DNA of 64,000 bases from Manganitrophus sp963718695 (GTDB lineage Bacteria > Nitrospirota > Nitrospiria > SBBL01 > Manganitrophaceae): assembly GCA_963718695.1 (NCBI GenBank), contig OY970371.1, positions 4,464,001 to 4,528,000 of the forward strand. Reading direction: 5' to 3'. How positions within the stretch are numbered: position 1 is the stretch's first letter; each line of letters opens with the position of its first letter. The notes under the pieces were generated by a model. That model worked only from the letters and a program-made list of their open reading frames with translations. It did no database searches and was not told where the DNA came from. Shown in pieces: positions 32,325 through 39,487 of the stretch. Both the position numbers and the translations under genes were made by a program.

Positions 32325-34193
32325 ATGAGTGCCCCGAACCTTGAAATTAAAGTGGAACCGGTTGAATCCGGCAAGGCAGTTTATCTTCCCCTCGCGGCAA
32401 CGACCGCGACCGGAAAGCCGATGGCTAAAATCGTCCTCCGCCTGCGGATCAGAAACAATGAGAGTAAAACGGTAAAGGTGAACAAGATTCAATTCTCCTT
32501 CCCCGGCTCTTCGCATATGACCGTCGAGATGCAGGGGGTGAACATGGATGGCAGCCTTGACCTGGCCGCCGGTGCGAGTGCCTACTGGTCCAACGGCCGC
32601 GTCGACCTTGACCTTGATCCGAAGAAAGAGAACTTCATCAATAACGCCGTCTACCAGGTGGCGCCGGCGGCGGGGCAGGTGAAGGTTTCCGTGAGCTGCA
32701 AAGACTTTACCGATGCGGCGACGGTCACGATGACGCTGGCTGCTCACAAGAGTCCCACCCCCGAGGGAGCCTACCGATTCCCCTATGCGGCGGGCGAGCT
32801 CCGGGAGAATGAATATTATCAGACCGATGCGGTCCACTGGGCGAACGGTGGCGCGAAAGGGCCCCAGATCTTTGCGCACGACATCGGCGTGGTCGGCTGG
32901 GATGCCAAGGCCAAAAAGTGGTCGAGCCTGGTCCCGGGCGGCTCGTCGTCGAAGAACGAGGATTATCGAATTTATAACAAACCGCTCCGCGCCGTGGCCG
33001 ACGGAGAGGTGGAGGAGTGGTTCGACGGCATGGACGACAACACCGTGCTCGGCGAGTTCCCCGACCCGACCCCGAGCCCGGGCGCGGGGAATAACATCTG
33101 GATCCGGCACGGCACGGAGCTGGTGAAGTATGCTCACCTTAAAAAGGGGAGCATCCCCGCGGAGCTGATGAAAAAGGGAGCTCGGGTGCACGAGGGCCAG
33201 ATGATCGGGCGGGTCGGCAACACGGGGAACTCGACTAATCCGCACACTCATATTGAGTGTGTGAGGGATTCAACCTCGGGGCCGCTCCGCCCCCTTCCAT
33301 TCCGAGCCGGATGGGTGGTCGATCGCAGCAAGCTGAAGCCGCCTGCGACGAAAGGCCCCTGGTTCCCACTGAAAGGGCATGGTATCTCGAAGGACGCTGT
33401 CTCCATCTGGCCGGCGTCGACCTATCCCGGATTCCCGGTGCCGACGGTCGGGATCTCGATGCAGGGGGATTGGGCGAATTCTTATTGGGTGAGCCCGGAT
33501 CTTGCCAGCTTCCAGCAGAAAGCGCAGGAACTCTTCGATACGCAGGGGCGGCGGCTGATTCGGATTGCGACCTTTGTTGAGAACGGCAGCCGGCGATGGG
33601 TTGGCATCTCGCGCGCCGGGACGTGGGCGAGCCGATGGTGGGTCAGCAACGACCTGACGTCGTTTCTGGCGAAGGCCCAGGAGCTGTTCGACACACAAGG
33701 CTTGCGGCTGATCCAGGCGTCGAGTTACCTTGAAGGGACCAAACGGAAGTGGTTCGGGATTGCGCGGGGAGGAGACTGGGCCAGCCGCCTCATCGTCAAA
33801 CCGGACCTCTCCAGCTTCTCGAAGGAAGCTCAGAAACTCTTCGACGACAATGGTCTCCGGTTGATTTATGTCACGACCTATCTGGAGGGGGGAAAGCGGA
33901 AGTGGTTCGGCATCTCCCGCTCCGGCGACTGGGCGAACCGCTGGTGGATCAGTCCCGACTTCGGCAGCTTCCGGACCAAGTCGCAAGACCTCTTCGACAA
34001 CGAAGGGAAGCGGCTGGTGCATGTGACAACCTACATGGAGGGAAGCCAGCGGCGGTGGGTGGGGATTTCCCGCTCCGGCGATTGGGCGAACCGGTGGTTC
34101 TTCCGGAGCGATCTCGACTCCTTCAACCTGGAAGCTCAGCGGCTCTTCGATGAAGAGAAGCTCAGGTTGATCCACGTTGAAATGTTGGAGTAG
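32325..34193 (+). CDS. M23-like peptidase with five C-terminal tandem repeats
   Basis: A 622-residue protein. Residues 1-155: beta-rich domain of unknown type. Residues about 180-340: LytM/M23 fold, with AHDIGVVGWD, DGEVEEWFD, GNNIWIRHG, GQMIGRVGNTGNS and the metal-binding HxH in NPHTHIE; His-Asp in IFAHDIGV is the other likely ligand pair. Residues about 370-620: five ~47-residue repeats of the form GIS-x-x-GDWA-x-x-WW-x-S-x-D-x-x-SF-x-x-x-x-Q-x-LFD-x-x-G-x-RLI, resembling bacterial tandem repeat domain 1. No standard signal peptide. ATG 32325 follows AAGGAG; a GTG at 32148 would add 59 residues. A cell-wall-targeting hydrolase or a lost-activity binding protein. Confidence 0.82.
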   Translation: MSAPNLEIKVEPVESGKAVYLPLAATTATGKPMAKIVLRLRIRNNESKTVKVNKIQFSFPGSSHMTVEMQGVNMDGSLDLAAGASAYWSNGRVDLDLDPKKENFINNAVYQVAPAAGQVKVSVSCKDFTDAATVTMTLAAHKSPTPEGAYRFPYAAGELRENEYYQTDAVHWANGGAKGPQIFAHDIGVVGWDAKAKKWSSLVPGGSSSKNEDYRIYNKPLRAVADGEVEEWFDGMDDNTVLGEFPDPTPSPGAGNNIWIRHGTELVKYAHLKKGSIPAELMKKGARVHEGQMIGRVGNTGNSTNPHTHIECVRDSTSGPLRPLPFRAGWVVDRSKLKPPATKGPWFPLKGHGISKDAVSIWPASTYPGFPVPTVGISMQGDWANSYWVSPDLASFQQKAQELFDTQGRRLIRIATFVENGSRRWVGISRAGTWASRWWVSNDLTSFLAKAQELFDTQGLRLIQASSYLEGTKRKWFGIARGGDWASRLIVKPDLSSFSKEAQKLFDDNGLRLIYVTTYLEGGKRKWFGISRSGDWANRWWISPDFGSFRTKSQDLFDNEGKRLVHVTTYMEGSQRRWVGISRSGDWANRWFFRSDLDSFNLEAQRLFDEEKLRLIHVEMLE

Positions 34194-34202
34194 GCGCGAC
34201 GG

Positions 34203-34814
34203 GTGATCCAAACAGCGCCATTAAATAAATCGCTCAGGTGGTTTTTCCTCTTTTGGGGCGCGATCGTCATCCTCATCTCGGGATGCGCATCGCGCCCCGC
34301 CATCCCACCCACCCGGAGTTGGCCGGCGCCGTGCGATACCTGTATTGCAGGGGTTCCCAATTTTTCGAAGGTTTCTCCTCTGCTCTGGCGGGGGGCGCAG
34401 CCGACGGAGGACGGTTTCCGCAATCTGGAAGCGGCCGGGGCGAAAACGATCATTAGCCTTCGGGAGTATCACGACGATCTCCCGCTGCTGGAAGGGACCA
34501 AGCTCAAATACCTGCGCATCCCGATGGATGCCTGGGACCCCGAAGAGGCGGAGCTGGTGCTGTTCCTGACCGCGCTTGAGCGCATCCTGAAAGATCCCGC
34601 CAGCGCGCCGGTTTTCGTCCATTGCGCCGAGGGAAAAGACCGCACCGGGTATGCCATCGCCGCGTATCGCATGGTTTTCGAGAACTGGACCCCCGAGGAT
34701 ACGATCCACGAGATGTTCGATTTTCGCTTCAACACGATCTGGTTTCGCAACCCTGGCTTTCTTAAAAACATGGACGTCGCGCGGGTTCGAACGTTGATGC
34801 GGTTGGCGCCTTAG
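34203..34814 (+). CDS. Lipoprotein with a dual-specificity/tyrosine phosphatase domain
   Basis: A 203-residue protein with an N-terminal membrane segment and lipobox (FFLFWGAIVILISGCAS), so lipid-anchored, and a Cys-based phosphatase domain with P-loop HCAEGKDRTGYA (C-x5-R) near residue 140 and the general-acid loop around PMDAWDPEE. Such periplasmic PTP-like proteins may dephosphorylate proteins or phosphoinositols or phytate. GTG start; weak ribosome-binding site. It starts ten bases after the M23 gene and likely shares its transcript. Confidence 0.82.
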   Translation: MIQTAPLNKSLRWFFLFWGAIVILISGCASRPAIPPTRSWPAPCDTCIAGVPNFSKVSPLLWRGAQPTEDGFRNLEAAGAKTIISLREYHDDLPLLEGTKLKYLRIPMDAWDPEEAELVLFLTALERILKDPASAPVFVHCAEGKDRTGYAIAAYRMVFENWTPEDTIHEMFDFRFNTIWFRNPGFLKNMDVARVRTLMRLAP

Positions 34815-34897
34815 CAGGCTGAGGATTCAAACTGGGATCGAACGCTCAGCCTCTTTTGCTTTCGATTCCTCATTGTCCTTTCTTTTGTCCTTCCGCA

Positions 34898-34926
34898 TTG
34901 ACACTTCCCCCCTCTTCCGCTACAGT
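34898..34926 (+). promoter_or_regulatory. Promoter P5 before the 39-residue peptide
   Basis: CGCATTGACA (TTGACA 34898-34903), 17-base spacer, TACAGT (34921-34926). The upstream edge CGCATTGAC matches the promoter set at 23.1-32.1 kb but the spacer does not. Confidence 0.55.
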
Positions 34927-35009
34927 AAGGCGATGCTTTTTCCCTGGACGGGGGCGCGTTTTTCAAAAACGGGTCATCCCCGCACATTGCTTAATTAGTT
35001 GAGGTCTCA

Positions 35010-35129
35010 ATGAAAGAAGTTCTCAAGTACAGTATCCTGGTGATCGGATTGGCGATCGCCGGTTACTACATTTTCCATCTGGTCACATTCCTCTCCCCCG
35101 CGACCGACATCTTCGCTCCGATCAAGTAG
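35010..35129 (+). CDS. 39-residue single-span membrane peptide
   Basis: Starts ATG 35010 after GAGGT, ends TAG 35127-35129. The peptide is MKEVLKYSILVIGLAIAGYY followed by a short hydrophobic stretch ending in TDIFAPIK: one membrane helix with short charged ends. It has its own promoter (34898), a plausible ribosome-binding site and sits ten bases before the thiolase-like gene, so it is probably translated. Function unknown. Confidence 0.6.
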   Translation: MKEVLKYSILVIGLAIAGYYIFHLVTFLSPATDIFAPIK

Positions 35130-35138
35130 GGAGGATCT

Positions 35139-36332
35139 GTGGCGCGTCGCGTCGCAATTCTCGGTTACGGAACCACCCCTTTTCGAGCTCGCTGGATCGA
35201 CAAGACCTATTACGAACTGGCGTTCGATGCGGCCAAGGCCGCCTTGGAAGACGCCGGCCTCTCCCACGACCAGATCGAATCGGCCGTTTATGGAATCTAC
35301 AACGATCTCTTCCAGCGGCAGTTCATGCCCGACGTCTACGTCCACGACTATCTCGGCCTCGGACTCAAACCCTCGCTCCGGGTCACCACCGGCGGGGCGA
35401 CCGGCGGGGCCGCCGTCCACACCGGCTTTGCCCAAATCGCCTCCGGCCTTTATGACATCGTCCTCGTTCTCGGCGTCGAGAAGTGCTCCGATGCGTTCAA
35501 CCCCGAATTACAAAGCAGCACGCCGGAGGTGCTGAAAGGGATTATCTACTCCGCCGATATGACCTTCGAGGCGCCGCTCGGGTTGACCCCTGCCGCTTCG
35601 TATGCGCTGCCGACCGTCGCCCACATGGAAAAATACGGCAGCCCGACCGAGCTGCAGATGGCGAAGGTCTCCGTCAAAAATCACAAGAATGCCTTCAACA
35701 ATCCATTCGCCCAGCGGCCGGAGCGGATCACCGTCGAGGATGTCTTGAACTCGAAGAAGATCTGCCATCCGTTCAAGTTCTACGACAACTGTCTTTATTC
35801 CGAGGGGGCCTCGGCATTGGTGCTCGTCTCGGAGAAGATCGCGAAGAGGGCGAAGCGGCCCGCCGCCTGGATCACCGGCCTCGGCGCTTCGACCGACATG
35901 GCGTTTACCGGCAATCGCCCCGACCATGCGGAGTTCGGCTCGTCGATCGCCGCGGGAAAATCGGCCTACAGGATGGCGAAGATCAAAAATCCAAGAAAAG
36001 AGCTCGACTTCGCCGAACTGCACGATGCCTTCACCTCCGCGGAAATTCTGTCCTACGAGGCCTTCGGCTTCTGCAAACCGGGGGACGGAGGGAGGTTGAT
36101 CGATGACGGGGTGACCGAGATGGAGGGGGATCTCCCGGTGAATCCGAGCGGCGGATTGATCGGCTGCGGCCATGCGGTCGGCGCCACCGGCGTGATGCAG
36201 ATGGGCGAGGCGGCATTGCAAGTGACCCGCCGGGCTGGGAAGCGTCAAGTCCTAGGAGCGAAGCGGGGACTCGTCCAGGGGATCGGGGGACCGGCGACCT
36301 CGTGGACTTTTGCTTTCATTGTCGAGGGATAA
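35139..36332 (+). CDS. Thiolase-fold protein lacking the nucleophilic cysteine (SCP2-thiolase/Ltp2-like)
   Basis: A 397-residue thiolase-superfamily protein. Family blocks are present: YELAFDAAKAALEDAGL, SGLYDIVLVLGVEKCSD, the HDAF block in FAELHDAFTSAEIL, and NPSGGLIGCGHAVGATG. The position of the acyl-accepting Cys (normally in a block like EAACASGG) reads VTTGGATGGAA, with Gly at 85-86, so normal thiolysis is unlikely. SCP2-like proteins without this Cys that pair with a DUF35 protein include the steroid side-chain aldolase Ltp2; the next gene here is a DUF35 protein. I infer a retro-aldolase or other C-C bond enzyme acting on acyl-CoA. Substrate unknown. Confidence 0.85.
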   Translation: MARRVAILGYGTTPFRARWIDKTYYELAFDAAKAALEDAGLSHDQIESAVYGIYNDLFQRQFMPDVYVHDYLGLGLKPSLRVTTGGATGGAAVHTGFAQIASGLYDIVLVLGVEKCSDAFNPELQSSTPEVLKGIIYSADMTFEAPLGLTPAASYALPTVAHMEKYGSPTELQMAKVSVKNHKNAFNNPFAQRPERITVEDVLNSKKICHPFKFYDNCLYSEGASALVLVSEKIAKRAKRPAAWITGLGASTDMAFTGNRPDHAEFGSSIAAGKSAYRMAKIKNPRKELDFAELHDAFTSAEILSYEAFGFCKPGDGGRLIDDGVTEMEGDLPVNPSGGLIGCGHAVGATGVMQMGEAALQVTRRAGKRQVLGAKRGLVQGIGGPATSWTFAFIVEG

Positions 36333-36334
36333 CG

Positions 36335-36796
36335 ATGGCGCGAAAGAAAAAAGAGGCCGAACCGGAGTTTGTCCCCTTCGAGGTTCCCGACCGGATCGAC
36401 ATGAACTACCGCTACAGCTACGGCGGGGTCTCCCCCTTCTTCCGCGCGATCAAAGAGGACGCAAAACTCCTCGGCAACCGCTGCGCCCGCTGCAAAAAGA
36501 CCTATCTTCCGCCACGGATCAACTGTTCTCAATGTTATCGTCCCACGAAGTGGGTCCCCCTCGGCCTGGAAGGGACGGTGATCACCTGCACAACCGTTTA
36601 TTATGCGACTTCCCGTTTCTTTTCCAAGACCCCCTTCGTCTGCGCCTACATCCACGTGGACGGCGCCGACACGCTCCTCCTACAAAATATCATCTTAGAC
36701 GAGGTCACCCAAGCGCGTCCCGGCATGCGCGTCCGCGCCGTCTTCCGTCCGGAACGCAAAGGGGAGATGGCCGACTTTTACTTCGTGCCGATGTAA
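36335..36796 (+). CDS. DUF35 OB-fold/zinc-ribbon acyl-CoA-associated protein
   Basis: A 153-residue protein. N-terminal helix, a rubredoxin-like zinc ribbon (CARC near residue 50 and CSQC near residue 65), then an OB-fold (GLEGTVITCTTVYYAT, GMRVRAVFRPE). These proteins form complexes with thiolase-fold partners and position the acyl-CoA. The ATG is three bases after the thiolase-like stop, so the pair is certainly one unit. Its 3' end overlaps the convergent OpgC-like gene by 19 bases. Confidence 0.9.
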   Translation: MARKKKEAEPEFVPFEVPDRIDMNYRYSYGGVSPFFRAIKEDAKLLGNRCARCKKTYLPPRINCSQCYRPTKWVPLGLEGTVITCTTVYYATSRFFSKTPFVCAYIHVDGADTLLLQNIILDEVTQARPGMRVRAVFRPERKGEMADFYFVPM

Positions 36797-37938
36797 TCCC
36801 GACACTCTTTTATATCCGCTTCATTCCCTTCAACGCGATAGGTCAGCGCGGGTTGTTGCCGGGTCGTTCGTTGTTTATAGTACCGATGCACCGATGCGGG
36901 AAACGCCAAACTCAGGATAAACAGCGCCGAGAGGATTACCGGACCCGCTCTATATTGGGCGATCGGTTCTCGAACGAAGAATTCGAGGAGATACAGCACG
37001 AGAAGATGATAGGTAAACACCGGCAAGGAATGTTCTCCCAAAAAGGCGAGCCATCGCCACCGGAAAAGGTGCGGACAGGTTTGAAGAAGCCGGGCGATCA
37101 AGTAGGCGATGAGGAGGACATTCATCAAGCGGAGCCAGCCGAGATGGCTCTTTTCAGTCGCGTCTTGGAGGGAGAAGGGAAAAACGGAATCGAACTGAGC
37201 CGGTTGATGCCGAGTGAGGAAGAGAAGGAGGGTCAGGGTCAGAACGACCGGGAGAAGAGCGGCCCAGTTGAGGAGACGCGCAGCGGAAGGCGTTCTCCCG
37301 TTGAATCCCAACCAGGTGCCGAGGATAAAGAGAAATTGCCAGGCGAAGAAATCGAAGTAGCCGAGGTCGGTTTCCGCGACGCGTAGAAATTGCGCGTTAA
37401 AATCTTCGTTCATACCGGTTTGCGAAAACGCCCACAGAGAGAAACTGACCAATAAAAGGGCCGTGCTTTTCCCGGCTTGATAGCGCCGAATCAGAAAAGG
37501 AACCGCCAGTATCAGAAGGATGTACATCGGGAGGATATCGAAAAACTTCGGCCGGTAAAGCAGCGTTGTGCCGAGAAGAATGGCCGAGAGCGGTTGCTCG
37601 TAAATGATCAGGAGGCGATCGGACCAGCGGCTCTCGGCCGCCTCCAGCGGGAAGAGGCGGACCAGTGTCATCACAAAAAGAATCGAGACCAGATGATAGA
37701 GGTAGATGCGCCTCGCTTTTTGAAACGCCCGTTGGGAAAACGATGAGGCGGAGGGGCTCGCCGGAACGGCATACGCCCATCCGGTCGCCAGCCCCGACAA
37801 AAAAATAAATCCTTCGGCCGCCGAGACAAAACCGAACGACTCGTGTGTGAGCCGGCTGAGCGGCCCGCCGTTGTGATTAAGCGCCATCACGACGAGAAAA
37901 AGTCCCCTCAATGCATCGATGGCATTCTCTCTTTTCAT
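36778..37938 (-). CDS. OpgC-like integral membrane acyltransferase
   Basis: A 386-residue membrane protein with about ten predicted helices. The N-terminus IDALRGLFLVVMALNHNGGP with RLTHESFGFVSAAEGFIFLSG is typical of the OpgC family, which transfers succinyl or similar groups to periplasmic glucans. Other segments: LLGTTLLYRPKFFDILPMYI and FLGEHSLPVFTYHLL. GGAGGA precedes the ATG. Single gene on the minus strand, convergent with the DUF35 gene. No opgGH genes are in the window, so the glucan substrate is unproven. Confidence 0.85.
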   Translation of the reverse strand: MKRENAIDALRGLFLVVMALNHNGGPLSRLTHESFGFVSAAEGFIFLSGLATGWAYAVPASPSASSFSQRAFQKARRIYLYHLVSILFVMTLVRLFPLEAAESRWSDRLLIIYEQPLSAILLGTTLLYRPKFFDILPMYILLILAVPFLIRRYQAGKSTALLLVSFSLWAFSQTGMNEDFNAQFLRVAETDLGYFDFFAWQFLFILGTWLGFNGRTPSAARLLNWAALLPVVLTLTLLLFLTRHQPAQFDSVFPFSLQDATEKSHLGWLRLMNVLLIAYLIARLLQTCPHLFRWRWLAFLGEHSLPVFTYHLLVLYLLEFFVREPIAQYRAGPVILSALFILSLAFPASVHRYYKQRTTRQQPALTYRVEGNEADIKECRDYIGTK

Positions 37939-38060
37939 CGTAAGGGTTCCTCCGTCGGGTCGGGCGCAGTCGTCTCATTTCTCGGAAGGAGTCCTGATCT
38001 ATCTTAGCGTTTTGGAATATCTCGTCACAAGGCTGGGTTAGAGTTTGAAAGAGGGGCCGC

Positions 38061-38088
38061 TTGACAGTGCTTCATCTTCTGTTATCTT
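38061..38088 (+). promoter_or_regulatory. Sigma-70-type promoter before the PilZ gene
   Basis: TTGACA (38061-38066), 16-base spacer, TATCTT (38083-38088), 58 bases before ATG 38146. Confidence 0.6.
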
Positions 38089-38145
38089 CTCATTAGGCCC
38101 CGGATCATCGATCGGCTCGGAATGATCCATTCGGAGGAGGAAGAG

Positions 38146-38532
38146 ATGGATTTTATCCTGACGCTTGAGAATCAACATGATAAACGGAAACATCCCCGGC
38201 TTCCGGTGGTCAGCAAAGCGACCCTCCTATCAGAGCTTCCTTTTCTCAAAGTGATGGTTACCAATATGAGCCTCTCCGGTCTTCTCTTTCATTCCCGCAA
38301 ATGGTTGGATTTTGGAAAGACCATTGCGCTTCAAATCGAAGGCCGATACCGTAAGCAGCCGTTTAAGGAAGTGGTCACAGGAAAAATTGTGGCGGTGAAG
38401 CGGGGCGGCGTCGGCTTCTCTTACGGCGTGCAATTCGACGAGGTGATCACCGCGGAAAACCAGCCCTCGCTCTTTGGCTATCTTCAGTCCGGTAAGCGCA
38501 CCACCGTTAAAGAATCAAGCTCTTCTGAATGA
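38146..38532 (+). CDS. PilZ-domain protein
   Basis: A 128-residue protein, essentially one PilZ domain. c-di-GMP-binding motifs are present: RKHPRLPV (R-x3-R) near residue 18 and NMSLSGLLF (N/D-x-S-x-x-G) near residue 43; the barrel continues to GVGFSYGVQFDEV. A GGAGGAGGA ribosome-binding site decides the start at 38146 rather than 38122. A possible receiver for signals from the GGDEF-EAL or HD-GYP proteins in this window. Monocistronic. Confidence 0.82.
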   Translation: MDFILTLENQHDKRKHPRLPVVSKATLLSELPFLKVMVTNMSLSGLLFHSRKWLDFGKTIALQIEGRYRKQPFKEVVTGKIVAVKRGGVGFSYGVQFDEVITAENQPSLFGYLQSGKRTTVKESSSSE

Positions 38533-38865
38533 TGAAGTAGAAGAAGATTGCGATTCCCCCGCTTTTAACACGAATGATTACACCATTGCTCAAGACGATG
38601 AACCATCTTGCTTAATCAAATCTGCTTCTTATTTCACTTGTAGGGTCGCTTACCTTTTTTATCTTCCACCGAAGCTTTTTCACTTAAATGGTTGTTTCTG
38701 GTTGACAATGCGGCAGAGGAATGTTTGTTGCAATTTCGCTGCGATTGTCCCAGACCGTCTCGACAAACCACATCACTCAACCCAATCTGCTTTCCAATTT
38801 GTTCGCCCCCTTGGGGGGGAATGGGCCACATCCGTCTATAAGGATTTGCCATCAGGAGGAATAAA
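38533..38865. other. Intergenic region before cytochrome c; no gene seen
   Basis: About 330 AT-rich bases. An open frame from 38474 overlaps the PilZ gene and lacks protein-like patterning. TTGACA occurs at about 38702 without a good -10. AGGAGG lies before the cytochrome ATG. I see no riboswitch or RNA gene with confidence. Confidence 0.4.
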
Positions 38866-39390
38866 ATGAAAAGGATAGGATTGCTCACTGCGGCTCTCTC
38901 CATGCTTTTTGTCTTGAATGTGTTTGCCCAGATCAAACCGGAACTCGAACCAATGAAGCCGAGGGTCCCGCCCGATCTCATCAAAAAAGCAAAAGCACTG
39001 AAGTCCCCCATCCCAAGCACTCCCGAAAATATTGCGGCGGGGAAGGAGCTTTTCAACGGAAAGGCGACCTGTTTTACCTGTCATGGAACGGAAGGAAAGG
39101 GGGACGGACCGGGCGCCATCGGGACCACGGTGGGGCCGCGGAATTTTACCAATGCGGAATTTCACAAAACGAAAAGCTGCGGAGAGATGTTCTGGGTCGC
39201 CGCCAATGGAAGCAAAGGGGCTTTCGATAAAAAAGATGCTCCGAGCAATCCGGAGGGATCGGGGATGGTTCCTTACCTGAACGGTCATACCTCCGAAATC
39301 GGCCTCCAGGGCACACCGACCGTCGATGAAAAGGAGCTCTGGCAAATTGTCGTCTTCGAACGGAGCCTCGGCGGGGGAAAATGTGATTAA
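38866..39390 (+). CDS. Exported monoheme cytochrome c
   Basis: A 174-residue protein with a signal peptide (MKRIGLLTAALSMLFVLNVF, cleavage near FA-QI) and one heme-binding CFTCH near residue 70, in the context GKELFNGKATCFTCHG. A distal Met ligand is likely Met131 in GSGMVPYL. The fold is class I-like with the pattern DEKELWQIVVFERSL near the end. It would carry electrons in the periplasm; partner unknown. AGGAGG precedes the ATG. Single gene followed by a hairpin. Confidence 0.88.
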   Translation: MKRIGLLTAALSMLFVLNVFAQIKPELEPMKPRVPPDLIKKAKALKSPIPSTPENIAAGKELFNGKATCFTCHGTEGKGDGPGAIGTTVGPRNFTNAEFHKTKSCGEMFWVAANGSKGAFDKKDAPSNPEGSGMVPYLNGHTSEIGLQGTPTVDEKELWQIVVFERSLGGGKCD

Positions 39391-39398
39391 ATGAAGCG

Positions 39399-39426
39399 GG
39401 AGACCGGCTTGCCGGGGCCGGTCTCC
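39399..39426 (+). terminator. Strong GC hairpin after cytochrome c
   Basis: Ten-base stem GGAGACCGGC / GCCGGTCTCC (39399-39408 with 39417-39426), 8-base loop. No T-run follows, so it may be a weak or factor-assisted terminator or an mRNA 3'-end stabiliser. Confidence 0.5.
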
Positions 39427-39487
39427 TGTGTTAGACTCGCGCCAAGAAAAAACAGATTCCACCCTAAATAAACCATCGACCGGCTGA

